From assembly GCA_900542875.1 (NCBI GenBank), contig UQPH01000014.1:1-34058 (forward strand): a DNA stretch of 34,058 nt, given 5' to 3'. This stretch comes from an uncultured Eubacterium sp. (GTDB lineage Bacteria; Bacillota; Clostridia; Oscillospirales; Acutalibacteraceae). Within the stretch, counting starts at the first letter, position 1, and every line of letters begins with the position of its first letter. The position numbers and the translations under genes are program-made. Below the pieces are notes generated by a model. The model was not told where the DNA came from. It saw only the letters and a program-made list of their open reading frames with translations, and ran no database searches. This document shows positions 17,047-25,223 of this stretch, piece by piece.

Positions 17047-17777
17047 CTGTACATTCTCCATATTCCTATATTCTTAAAGCCGAGGTCGGTATAAAAATGC
17101 TCGTTAAGCTCGGCATCTCTCATAATATAAACTCTGCCCTTAATATCGTTACAGATATAAGAAACGAGGTAGCCGCCGTAGCCCATTCTTCTGTACTCTT
17201 CACCTGTTCTTACTGCGGTCAGAACCGCATCATCGTCATAAATTGAGGAGAGAATGGAACTGGTAACTATGTTACCTGCGACATTGAGAGTATAAGCCTT
17301 TGCCGTATTATGTCTTACCCTATGGCTAATATCAACATACCAAGACTTAAAATCCTGATTTTCATAATCGATAAAGTTATATAAATCCATAAGTTTCGGG
17401 TATTCGTCAACGCTTATGCCTATCATTCCTGCGCCCATTACATTAAGGTCACGTTTAACTTCACTCGACATAATAACGCCCTCTTCAAACTTTGCGCCGA
17501 TTTGAAAGGCAGGGTCGCACAAAATAGTTCCGTGACCCGTTATGCAAAAAAAGCGTACAAGTTCCTCATTATCAAAACCGTCATCAAGTGCAAGTGTAAC
17601 ATCATTATCGAGTTTAGACAGGATTGCGGTAATTTTTCCATCGATAATTTGGCGATAAAAGGTGGCAAAACGATATGCGGTACCGTAGGATTTAAGCAGT
17701 GCCAGAATACGAACGGTGTAAATATCCTTTTTCTTCCAATCGTCAAAAAGGCTTGAATCTTCTATTTGTTCAATCAT
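17043..17777 (-). CDS. GNAT-family N-acetyltransferase (two-part)
   Basis: The 244-residue protein has a C-terminal GNAT domain. The acetyl-CoA motif is EEYRRMGYGGYLVSYI (194-209), followed by the NEHFYTDLGFKNIGIW strand (225-240). The first 110 residues form a separate, poorly recognisable region with its own FYRQIIDGKITAILS beta-like pattern, which may be a degenerate second GNAT fold. Substrate is unknown. The ATG at 17777 overlaps the M42 peptidase stop in an 8-base ATGATTGA, the same overlap sequence as at the other GNAT gene in this window (525-532). Its location between peptidases and a PLP amino-acid enzyme would suit amino-acid or peptide acetylation, which is inference only. Confidence 0.85.
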   Translation of the reverse strand: MIEQIEDSSLFDDWKKKDIYTVRILALLKSYGTAYRFATFYRQIIDGKITAILSKLDNDVTLALDDGFDNEELVRFFCITGHGTILCDPAFQIGAKFEEGVIMSSEVKRDLNVMGAGMIGISVDEYPKLMDLYNFIDYENQDFKSWYVDISHRVRHNTAKAYTLNVAGNIVTSSILSSIYDDDAVLTAVRTGEEYRRMGYGGYLVSYICNDIKGRVYIMRDAELNEHFYTDLGFKNIGIWRMYR

Positions 17778-18777
17778 AAATTTTCTTTAGTATTTCCTTT
17801 AATAATTTTCTTGTGTTATCAATATCCGACTTTTTTACAACAGAAGACGGAGAATGAATATATCTGCAAGGGAGCGACAGTGCCATTACCTTTGCGCCCT
17901 TACCTGAGGTTTGAATAGAACCGGCGTCATTTCCGCCTGCGACAGCGGTTTTTGTCTGCACGGGAATGTTGTTTTCTGAGGCGGTATTCATTGCAAGTTT
18001 ATAAAGTTCTCTGTCATATATCGTTCTGTTATCCATAAAGGAAACAACGCCTCCGTTTCCGAGAACACAAACTCTGTCCGCCCCCGTAACGCCGTCAAGG
18101 TCACCTGCCGTTGTAGCCTCAAGAACGATAGAAATATCGGCACCTACGGCAAAAGAAGTACACTTTGAGCCTCTTAAACCTACTTCCTCCTGAACGTTAA
18201 AGCAAAATACGGTATCGTACTCAAGTTCGCTTTTAATAAGTTCAATCATCAACATACAACCGATACGGTCATCAAGAGCCTTAGCCTTAATATATCCGTT
18301 TCCCAATTCGGTATAGTCGCTCTCAAAATAAGCAAAATCGCCGAGCGAGACAACAGACTGCGCCTCTGTTTCGCTTTTTGCACCAATGTCGATAAGAAGT
18401 TTATCAAAAGAGGGGGCTTTATCTTTTTCGCTGTCTTCCAAGAGATGATAAGCCTTATCTGCAATAACGCCGTTAATCCGATTTTCGCCGACGGTTACGG
18501 CTCTGTCAAGGCAGACCTTAGTGTCTATTCCGCCGACGGGTGCAAATCGCAGATAGCCGTCAGAAGTGATGCCTGTTATAATAAATCCGACTTCATCCAA
18601 ATGGGCATTGATGCAAACGGTTTTATTCGGCTTTTTCTTCCCTTTTTTGTAAGCGATAACCGAACCGAGATTATCCACCTCATAGGTTGAATATTCTTTA
18701 ATTTCATTAATTATATAGTCACGAACACGAACTTCGTCGCCCGACGTTCCGTTTAAGAGACATAAATCTTTAAGCAT
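17770..18777 (-). CDS. M42 family metallo-aminopeptidase (downstream copy)
   Basis: The 335-residue protein belongs to peptidase family M42, the TET-type dodecameric aminopeptidases that cut short peptides in the cytoplasm. The two-metal site is complete: His59-Leu-Asp61 (AHLDE), Asp169 or Asp170 (ALDDR), the catalytic base pair Glu197-Glu198 (QEEVGLRG), Glu220 (VLEATTAGD) and His308 (YIHSP). Deamination-type alternatives such as endoglucanase, an old label for M42, are not supported. The start is the ATG at 18777, overlapping the stop of the upstream M42 gene in an 8-base ATGCTTAA. A GTG three codons upstream is less likely. It is adjacent to and clearly paralogous with 18770-19789. Confidence 0.93.
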   Translation of the reverse strand: MLKDLCLLNGTSGDEVRVRDYIINEIKEYSTYEVDNLGSVIAYKKGKKKPNKTVCINAHLDEVGFIITGITSDGYLRFAPVGGIDTKVCLDRAVTVGENRINGVIADKAYHLLEDSEKDKAPSFDKLLIDIGAKSETEAQSVVSLGDFAYFESDYTELGNGYIKAKALDDRIGCMLMIELIKSELEYDTVFCFNVQEEVGLRGSKCTSFAVGADISIVLEATTAGDLDGVTGADRVCVLGNGGVVSFMDNRTIYDRELYKLAMNTASENNIPVQTKTAVAGGNDAGSIQTSGKGAKVMALSLPCRYIHSPSSVVKKSDIDNTRKLLKEILKKIYD

Positions 18778-19789
18778 TCTCCTCACCTGCTTTCTTTTTT
18801 ATATACTCAGCGATAAGTGAAGCGGTTGCCTCAATATCCGAGGTATCTACAACTTCAACGGGAGAGTGCATATATTTTTGAGGCACGGACAAAAGAGAAG
18901 TTTTAATTCCTTTTTTGCTGACTGTTATCACATCGGCATTTGTGCCCGTATGTCCGCCGCCCATAATCTCCTGTTGAAAGGAAATGCCGCAGTGCTTTGC
19001 AAGGGAGACCATATCCCTACTGATTTTATTATCAAGAATGGGCGAAAATCCTATCATAACGCCTTTTCCGATTTCGCCGCAATCGCTTTTTTTGCAAGCG
19101 GGAGTATAGCCGAACGAAACATCAACGCAAATTGCCTCGTCTATATCATCAATAAAAGAGCCAACCTTTGCACCTCGAAGTCCCACTTCTTCCTGAGAGG
19201 AAAAAAGCACGGTTATTTTTGCTTTTACATTTTTAAGTTTTTCAAGAGCGAGAAGAATTGAGGCAACGCCTGCTCTGTCATCAAGTGCAGAAGAGCAAAT
19301 CTGACTGCCCAAAAGCGGCATAAAAACACGCCTGAATGTAACTCTGTCACCGAGAGATATAACAGATTCTGCCTCTTCTTTTGTCATGCCCACATCAACG
19401 GCAACATCACCGAGAGAGGGCACCTTTTTTTCATCATCCTTTGACTGTAAATGAGGCGGCAGCGAGGATATAACTCCTCTGACCTCTTTTTTGCCCCAAA
19501 TGCTGACTTCGCTTGCTGTGAGCATTCTGTTATCTATTCCGCCGCATTTATCAAGTTTAATAAATCCGTCATCGGTAACAGCCTTAACAATCATACCGAT
19601 TTGGTCGATATGAGCGTCAAGAAGAAAATGCTTACCCTCGCCGAAGGTGCAGATGACATTATTCACAGAATCAATTTCAACTTTTCCGTAATCGGACAGT
19701 TTTTTTGAAAGAAGTGTCGCTATATTATTTTCGCATCCGCTGACGGCGGGAACGCCTGTCAGTTCATCAAGTAAATCTTTAATTTCCAT
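18770..19789 (-). CDS. M42 family metallo-aminopeptidase (upstream copy)
   Basis: The 339-residue M42 peptidase has metal-site residues His60-Ile-Asp62 (DAHIDQIG), Asp170 (ALDDR), Glu200-Glu201 (QEEVGLRG), Asp223 (CVDVSFGYTP) and His306 (YMHSP). It differs from its neighbour in having Asp instead of Glu at the fourth ligand and Gln instead of Glu after the H-x-D motif. In TET enzymes such differences, and the pairing of unlike subunits, change substrate preference. I took the ATG at 19789, 4 bases after the murD stop; an ATG at 19807 inside murD would add six residues, and neither has a strong ribosome-binding site. It probably works with the next gene in peptide turnover. Confidence 0.92.
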   Translation of the reverse strand: MEIKDLLDELTGVPAVSGCENNIATLLSKKLSDYGKVEIDSVNNVICTFGEGKHFLLDAHIDQIGMIVKAVTDDGFIKLDKCGGIDNRMLTASEVSIWGKKEVRGVISSLPPHLQSKDDEKKVPSLGDVAVDVGMTKEEAESVISLGDRVTFRRVFMPLLGSQICSSALDDRAGVASILLALEKLKNVKAKITVLFSSQEEVGLRGAKVGSFIDDIDEAICVDVSFGYTPACKKSDCGEIGKGVMIGFSPILDNKISRDMVSLAKHCGISFQQEIMGGGHTGTNADVITVSKKGIKTSLLSVPQKYMHSPVEVVDTSDIEATASLIAEYIKKKAGEENA

Positions 19790-19793
19790 ATTA

Positions 19794-21221
19794 TCACTCA
19801 AATTCATTAACTAATCTCTTATACTCTCTGCCTCTGTATTCAAAAGTTTTGAACTGGTCGAAAGCAGGACACGCAGGACAAAGCGTTACTATATCTCCGC
19901 TGTGTGCCTTTTCTCGTGCAATACCTACGGCATTTTTAAGGACATCTGTTTTTATGATTTCCAAACCCGAGGATTCATAGCCGTCGCTGTTTACTATGCA
20001 ATCATAGATTTTATCGGCTGTTGCACCGTTTAGCACGAGCGTTTTTACATATTTCAAAATATAAGGTACCATTTCGCTCATATCATTACCCTTATCGCTT
20101 CCGCCCATTATAACGATAATTTTTCTGCCGAACGCTTTTAAGCCGCTGATAACTCGGCTGGGCGAGGTTGCGATAGAATCGTTATAATATCTGACTCCGT
20201 CAAGTTCTCTGACAAATTCGATTCTGTGCTCAACACCGCCGAAAGTTTGGGCAATCTTTTTAATATTATCTATGCTGACCTTGCCCCAAACGGCGGAAAT
20301 TGCCGTACAGTAATTTGCGACATTATGCATTCCCGGAATTTTAATATCGTCTTTATTCATAACGGTTGTGGTTTTTCCGTTTTCTGCAAAGAGAATATCT
20401 CCGCTTTCTGCATCAAGATAAGCACCGTTTTCAACAGGATACTCAATCGAAAATTCATAAAGTTTACCTCTGACATCATATCTCATATCGTGATAAACGC
20501 TGTGACCGATAGAGTAATCGCAATCGGCATTAAGCACGGTACGCTGTGACGAATTTTGATAAATAAGAATATTTCTTTTTGCGTCCACATATTCGTCAAG
20601 GCTGGTATGATGGTCCTGATGGGTACATTCGATATTTGTAACGACTGCAACATCGGGTCTGTTGACCATATTGCCCATAGTCAAAAGTTGAAAAGATGAA
20701 AGTTCAACGACCGCTATATCATTCTCGGTTATCTCATCAAGGCACGGCATTAAAGCCTTTCCGATGTTACCGCCGAGGAAAATCTTAAAGCCCTCTGCCT
20801 CAAGCATTTTTGAGATAAGGGTAGTGGTGGTGGTCTTTCCGTTAGAACCGGTTACGGCATAGATTTTTGCGGGACAGAACTTAAAGAAAACCTCCATTTC
20901 GGTGGTTACTGTCTGACCTCTCTTTATACATTCTCCAATCCACGGATTTTGAAAAGGCAAAATGCCGTGGGAACGAAAAACTATATCCATATCCGGCAAA
21001 ATATCCAGATAATTTTCACCGAGAGAGAAGTGCACACCGAGAGATTCGAGCCTTTCGCACGCCTCTTTGCCGATATATTCTTTATCTCTTTTATCACAGG
21101 CATAGGTTTCTATTCCGTATTTTGCCGTAAATTCGGCGCAAGGAAGATTTGCAACTCCCATTCCAACGAACGCAACCTTTTTACCCTTAATACTTTCTAT
21201 ATATTTTTCTGCTGGTGTCAT
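19794..21221 (-). CDS. murD: UDP-N-acetylmuramoylalanine--D-glutamate ligase
   Basis: The 475-residue protein is MurD, which adds D-glutamate to UDP-MurNAc-L-Ala in cytoplasmic peptidoglycan synthesis. The N-terminal Rossmann domain begins VAFVGMGVANLPCAEF. The ATP P-loop is TGSNGKTTT (124-132), ELSSFQL follows at 173-179, and the carbamylated lysine is Lys215 (EYVDAKRNI). The YYNDSIATSPS block and the closing CPACPAFDQFKTFEYRG fit the family. The central histidine motif reads CTHQDHH where many MurD proteins have N/D-HLDRH. The ATG has GGAGG 6 bases upstream. It is outside the usual division and cell-wall cluster, sitting between ligA and peptidase genes. Confidence 0.94.
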   Translation of the reverse strand: MTPAEKYIESIKGKKVAFVGMGVANLPCAEFTAKYGIETYACDKRDKEYIGKEACERLESLGVHFSLGENYLDILPDMDIVFRSHGILPFQNPWIGECIKRGQTVTTEMEVFFKFCPAKIYAVTGSNGKTTTTTLISKMLEAEGFKIFLGGNIGKALMPCLDEITENDIAVVELSSFQLLTMGNMVNRPDVAVVTNIECTHQDHHTSLDEYVDAKRNILIYQNSSQRTVLNADCDYSIGHSVYHDMRYDVRGKLYEFSIEYPVENGAYLDAESGDILFAENGKTTTVMNKDDIKIPGMHNVANYCTAISAVWGKVSIDNIKKIAQTFGGVEHRIEFVRELDGVRYYNDSIATSPSRVISGLKAFGRKIIVIMGGSDKGNDMSEMVPYILKYVKTLVLNGATADKIYDCIVNSDGYESSGLEIIKTDVLKNAVGIAREKAHSGDIVTLCPACPAFDQFKTFEYRGREYKRLVNEFE

Positions 21222-21249
21222 AATATCCTCCTTAAAAAACCGACAAATT

Positions 21250-22086
21250 TTACCGTATGTAAAACGAGCCGTTATTAAAATCCTTCAGATTAAATTCTTT
21301 CATTTTTTCTTCGAGTCTTGCCTGATAAGAAAGTTTATCCTTTACGATAAAATCATCCTTAATCGGAATCTCGCAGTTCATAACATAATTTACAATCATC
21401 TGTTGATACTTTGCAGGTTTATTTCCCAGGAAATAGCATTTTCCGCTGTCAGTTTCAACAATCGCATTGGCAAATATAAGTTTTTCTTTTTTGTCTATGG
21501 GAGTAATTTCCTTTGAAAGTTCGAGTGCGCTCTCATCGGCGGAGTCCGTAATAAAGAGCACAACGCCGGTTCCACGCCTGCGGATATTTACCGCCGTAAC
21601 ATCATAAATCGCCGACTGCAAATAAGCAATCATATCGTTTTTATCGACATTTTCGGTGCAGACGATATAGAACATTTCTTTTCCTTTAACTGCTCTTGCA
21701 TTAAATTCAAAGCCGTCTATTTCTATATTTTCACTGACTTTATATCCGTTGTATTTCAAGTCGTTGAGAACGGCTTTATAATAGGAGTCCATATCTTTTT
21801 CCGTTCTCGAGGTAAGGTAACAGCCTGCGTCTTGAAGTTCGTATTCAATGGTTTCAAGAAATTTATCACTCTTTGAATACTTTGATGTATAAACAAACAA
21901 AACGGAAAGCGACACCAAAATCAAGGCATAGCCGACATACGCCGCCGCCATTGCCGCAATCGAGCCGAACGCCTTTGCAATCATAGGCTGAACGCCGATA
22001 TAAACAAAGAAATATACACCCGTTATGATGAACAAAGTATTCATCAGTTTTTTTAATTTTTTTTGCTTTAATCTGAATTCTCTCAT
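21250..22086 (-). CDS. membrane protein of unknown function
   Basis: I do not recognise this 278-residue protein. It has a basic N-terminus (residues 1-14), two predicted transmembrane helices (about 16-33 and 44-66), and then a hydrophilic domain of about 210 residues. By the positive-inside rule both ends should be cytoplasmic. The soluble part has a beta-rich core, YKVSENIEIDGFEFNARAV, FYIVCTENV and TGVVLFITDSADE, and a charged C-terminal helix (AYQ-like, KLSYQARLEEKMKEF). The ATG is 1 base after the ligA stop, with a weak AAGTGA upstream. murD follows after 28 bases. Its location couples its expression to DNA ligase and MurD, but no function follows from the sequence. Confidence 0.8.
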   Translation of the reverse strand: MREFRLKQKKLKKLMNTLFIITGVYFFVYIGVQPMIAKAFGSIAAMAAAYVGYALILVSLSVLFVYTSKYSKSDKFLETIEYELQDAGCYLTSRTEKDMDSYYKAVLNDLKYNGYKVSENIEIDGFEFNARAVKGKEMFYIVCTENVDKNDMIAYLQSAIYDVTAVNIRRRGTGVVLFITDSADESALELSKEITPIDKKEKLIFANAIVETDSGKCYFLGNKPAKYQQMIVNYVMNCEIPIKDDFIVKDKLSYQARLEEKMKEFNLKDFNNGSFYIR

Positions 22087-22087
22087 A

Positions 22088-24058
22088 TCACTTTATCATT
22101 TCGTTAAATTCGTTTTCGTCTATTACGGGAATGCCGAGTTGATTTGCTTTATCGAGTTTTGAGCCGCTCGACTCTCCCGAGAGAACATAAGAAGTTTTCT
22201 TGCTTACGGACGATGAAGTTTTGCCGCCGAAGGATTCTATAATTTTAGAAGCCTCACTTCTCTTATAAGTAGGGAGCGTTCCGGTGAGAACAAAGGTCAT
22301 CCCCTCAAAACGATTATCATTAATCACCGTCTTACTCTCGGTATTAACGCCAAAAGATTTAAGGTCGGCGATGAGTTCCCTTGCGCTCTCGCTTTGGAAG
22401 AAATCAAAGGCGGATTTTGCCATAATATCGCCGAAGCCGTCAATATCACTTATAGCTTCAAGCGATGCATTCATAAGATTATCTATATTCTTAAACTCAT
22501 CGCTGAGAAGTTTCGCCGCTTTAGCACCAATATGCCTTATGCCGAGTGCAAAAACAAGTTTTGACAAATCATTATTCTTGCTGTTTTCCACCGACTCGAT
22601 AATATTATTTGCACTTGTCTGCTGAAATCCGTCAAGGGAGGCAATCTTCTCTTTATCAAGGCGATAAATATCGGTTACGGTTTTAATCATACCCTCGTTT
22701 ACAAAGGTTTCTATAATGCTCGGGCCGAGACCCTCTATATCCATTGCATCACGAGAACAGTAATGAATAAGGTTACGGAGAAGTTGTGCGGGGCATTCGG
22801 GATTTATACAACGAATGTCGCTCTCGCCCTCTTCCCTTACAACCTTTTCGTTGCAAGACGGACAACGCTCGGGATAAACAAACGAGCCGTTACTCCTTTT
22901 TTCGTTTACGCAAAGCACCTCGGGGATAATATCTCCCGCTTTTCTGACTGTAACTATATCGCCGATATTAACTCCCTTTTCGTTTATAAAATCCTGATTA
23001 TGGAGCGTTGCTCTTGATACGGTTGTACCTGCAAGATGTACCGGACTGAGTACCGCTGTCGGAGTAAGTTTACCAGTTCTGCCGACAGTAATTTCTATAT
23101 CGAGTATTTCGGTCTGCTTTTCCTCAGGGGGATACTTAAACGCAACAGCCCACTTTGGAAACTTAGCAGTTGAACCGAGTTGTTCTCTCTCGGAAAAATC
23201 GTCAACCTTTATAACCGCACCGTCTATATCAAACTCAAGTTCTCCACGCTTTTCGCCGATTTGAAGTACCTTTTCAAAAGCGGTCTCTATATCGTCAACA
23301 CGCTCGTAATACGGAATTGTATTAAATCCGAGTTCTTTCAGATAATCAAGGCTTTCTTTATGGGAAGTGAGTTCTTTGCCCTCAATCTGCTGAATATTAA
23401 AAACGAAAATGTCAAGTCCTCTTGTTGCGGCAACCTTACTGTCTTTTTGTCTGAGTGAGCCTGCCGCCGCATTACGAGGATTCTTAAACGGTTTTTCGTC
23501 GTTGATAAGCTGACGGTCTACCACCCTGTCAAAACTTTTTTTCGGCATATAAACCTCGCCTCTTACTTCAATATAAGGCAATGCGTGATTTAGTTTGAGC
23601 GGAATATTATGAATAACACGGAGATTACCCGAAACATCCTCGCCAACATTTCCGTCGCCTCTCGTTGAGCCTCTGAAAAATTCGCCGTTTACATATTCAA
23701 GGCTGACAGAAAGTCCGTCGATTTTAGGCTCGACAACATAATGAACATCTGATACATTTTCTTTTACCCTGCGGTCAAAGTCGAAAATTTCCTCTTTTGA
23801 AAATGCGTCCTGAAGGCTCTCCATACGAACGGTATGCTCAACGCTCGCAAATGAATTATCAGCCTTACCTCCGACCCTTTTTGTGGGAGAATCGGCAGAA
23901 TCAAACTCAGGGTATTTCTCCTCGAGACCTTTAAGTTCACGCATCATCATATCATACTCGTAGTCCTCAATTTCCGGTGCGTCATCGTTATAATAACGGT
24001 CGGAATGATACCTAAGCGTAGCTCTTAAATTTTCGATTTTTTCCTTGATGTTTTGCAT
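22088..24058 (-). CDS. ligA: NAD-dependent DNA ligase LigA
   Basis: The 656-residue ligase seals nicks in replication and repair using NAD. Domain order is: NAD-binding Ia domain (YHSDRYYNDDAPEIED), adenylation domain with the nucleophile Lys112 in EPKIDGLS, the EVRGEVYM and DGAVIK motifs, an OB fold (VGRTGKLTPTAVL), a four-cysteine zinc finger (CPSC and CINPEC), helix-hairpin-helix repeats, and a C-terminal BRCT domain from about 585. The ATG at 24058 has AAGGTG 5-6 bases upstream. The gene is the first of a probable ten-gene unit and has a strong promoter at 24088-24116. Length is normal. Confidence 0.98.
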   Translation of the reverse strand: MQNIKEKIENLRATLRYHSDRYYNDDAPEIEDYEYDMMMRELKGLEEKYPEFDSADSPTKRVGGKADNSFASVEHTVRMESLQDAFSKEEIFDFDRRVKENVSDVHYVVEPKIDGLSVSLEYVNGEFFRGSTRGDGNVGEDVSGNLRVIHNIPLKLNHALPYIEVRGEVYMPKKSFDRVVDRQLINDEKPFKNPRNAAAGSLRQKDSKVAATRGLDIFVFNIQQIEGKELTSHKESLDYLKELGFNTIPYYERVDDIETAFEKVLQIGEKRGELEFDIDGAVIKVDDFSEREQLGSTAKFPKWAVAFKYPPEEKQTEILDIEITVGRTGKLTPTAVLSPVHLAGTTVSRATLHNQDFINEKGVNIGDIVTVRKAGDIIPEVLCVNEKRSNGSFVYPERCPSCNEKVVREEGESDIRCINPECPAQLLRNLIHYCSRDAMDIEGLGPSIIETFVNEGMIKTVTDIYRLDKEKIASLDGFQQTSANNIIESVENSKNNDLSKLVFALGIRHIGAKAAKLLSDEFKNIDNLMNASLEAISDIDGFGDIMAKSAFDFFQSESARELIADLKSFGVNTESKTVINDNRFEGMTFVLTGTLPTYKRSEASKIIESFGGKTSSSVSKKTSYVLSGESSGSKLDKANQLGIPVIDENEFNEMIK

Positions 24059-24087
24059 ACAATCACCTTAAAACAATAATTATAATT

Positions 24088-24116
24088 ATTATAACATTAT
24101 AGTGATATTTTATCAA
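24088..24116 (-). promoter_or_regulatory. sigma-A promoter of the ligA-addA unit
   Basis: On the minus strand TTGATA (24116-24111) and TATAAT (24093-24088) are separated by 17 bases, with a TGT extension before the -10 element. The expected start is near 24081. It sits immediately after the terminator of the preceding two-gene unit and resembles, at 22 of 29 positions, the promoter at 26093-26121. Confidence 0.85.
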
Positions 24117-24128
24117 CCTACACGGCAT

Positions 24129-24161
24129 AAAAAAATACCACTTCATTTCTGAAATGGTATT
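24129..24161 (-). terminator. intrinsic terminator after the two-gene membrane unit
   Basis: On the minus strand a 12-base stem (AATACCATTTCA with TGAAGTGGTATT, one G-T pair) closes a GAAA tetraloop, and a T run follows (24133-24129). It ends 8 bases after the stop of the membrane-protein gene, and cleanly separates that unit from ligA. Confidence 0.93.
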
Positions 24162-24169
24162 TTGAATTG

Positions 24170-25222
24170 CTAATTAGTTTTTGATTTGGAATTATCGGTA
24201 TTTTGGTCGTAGTCCATTGCTGTCAAAAGTTCATCGATTTTGCCTTTTGTATCCTCTTTTGACTGTGCAATAACAACAGTATTTGACACACGGACTATCT
24301 CGGAATAATAATCGTTTTCCAAATGATAAGTCTTGCTTGTGTAGTTATTATAAAAAGATTCGCCGATGACGGTATTGTATATATGTCTTTCCCAAAACTG
24401 GTTGTGAAGTGAAGCAAACAATGCTTTTGCACTTTCGGTTGAATCCATTTCAACAAACATAAAATCAATATACGGATAAGCACTTGTGCATTTTACGCTG
24501 TGTTCAACAGATGAATTTTGAAGTTTCAATTCTTCTGTATTATCTATCGAATCGTAACCGTAAGTTTCCATAACCTCTGCAACCTGTTCGACGGTATAAG
24601 GAGTTTTCTGTCCGGTATTAAGAGTCATAACGGTAAACAATACAATGAAAAAAACAATTACAAACGCAACGATTAATATCGGACCTTTGTTGCTGTATAT
24701 GAACATTTTTTCAAAAAGCGTTGCATTTTTCGGTATATCGGAATTTTTAACTCCGTATTCAGCGGCAATATGTTTTTCATAATCACGCACATCGTTACCT
24801 TTTAATCTTTCGACCAAGTAATCGGCATAATCGTATTTTACAGGCGGAATAAGAAGTTTACCCTTTATACCGTCTCTTGTGACATAATAAAAATAAAAGC
24901 CTGCCGTACCGTTTGTATTACGCATTTGTCTTATCCAAGCGTCCTCAACCTCGTAATCATTTACAACAACATCCTTAAACGGTGATTTCCTATGAACAAA
25001 ATAATTATCATAAATATAGATTTTATTAAACAAGGTGCGATAAATTGAAACAAAAAGCAACAGGGTTGCAAGAGCACCGATAACTGCTAATGCAATAAAA
25101 GCAGCACTGCCACGCCTATGCAAAACATATGCCATTACATCAAAAATAACGGCGACCGCAGTAATTACAATATTATCCTTAAAACCGAATGAGATAACAT
25201 ATTTACATTCATTGTTTTTCAT
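24170..25222 (-). CDS. membrane protein of unknown function with bPH-like region and extracellular domain
   Basis: I do not recognise this 350-residue protein. Two transmembrane helices (about 17-35 and 40-61) form a hairpin. A cytoplasmic region of about 115 residues follows, with a beta-rich pattern (KIYIYDNYFVHR, VVVNDYEVEDAWIRQ, GFYFYYVTRDGIKGKLLIPP) that resembles a bacterial PH-like domain. A third helix spans about 179-199. The last 150 residues should be extracellular and include VEQVAEVMETYGY and a polar tail rich in Asn, Ser and Lys. The ATG at 25222 has GGGAG 7 bases upstream and lies 1 base after the stop of 25224-26060. The two gene products may act as a pair at the membrane. Confidence 0.8.
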   Translation of the reverse strand: MKNNECKYVISFGFKDNIVITAVAVIFDVMAYVLHRRGSAAFIALAVIGALATLLLFVSIYRTLFNKIYIYDNYFVHRKSPFKDVVVNDYEVEDAWIRQMRNTNGTAGFYFYYVTRDGIKGKLLIPPVKYDYADYLVERLKGNDVRDYEKHIAAEYGVKNSDIPKNATLFEKMFIYSNKGPILIVAFVIVFFIVLFTVMTLNTGQKTPYTVEQVAEVMETYGYDSIDNTEELKLQNSSVEHSVKCTSAYPYIDFMFVEMDSTESAKALFASLHNQFWERHIYNTVIGESFYNNYTSKTYHLENDYYSEIVRVSNTVVIAQSKEDTKGKIDELLTAMDYDQNTDNSKSKTN

Positions 25223-25223
25223 A

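Noticed and set aside
17770..19789. The two M42 genes as one gene split by a frameshift.
   Set aside because: Each frame encodes a complete peptidase with its own full metal site and normal length, so this is a tandem pair.
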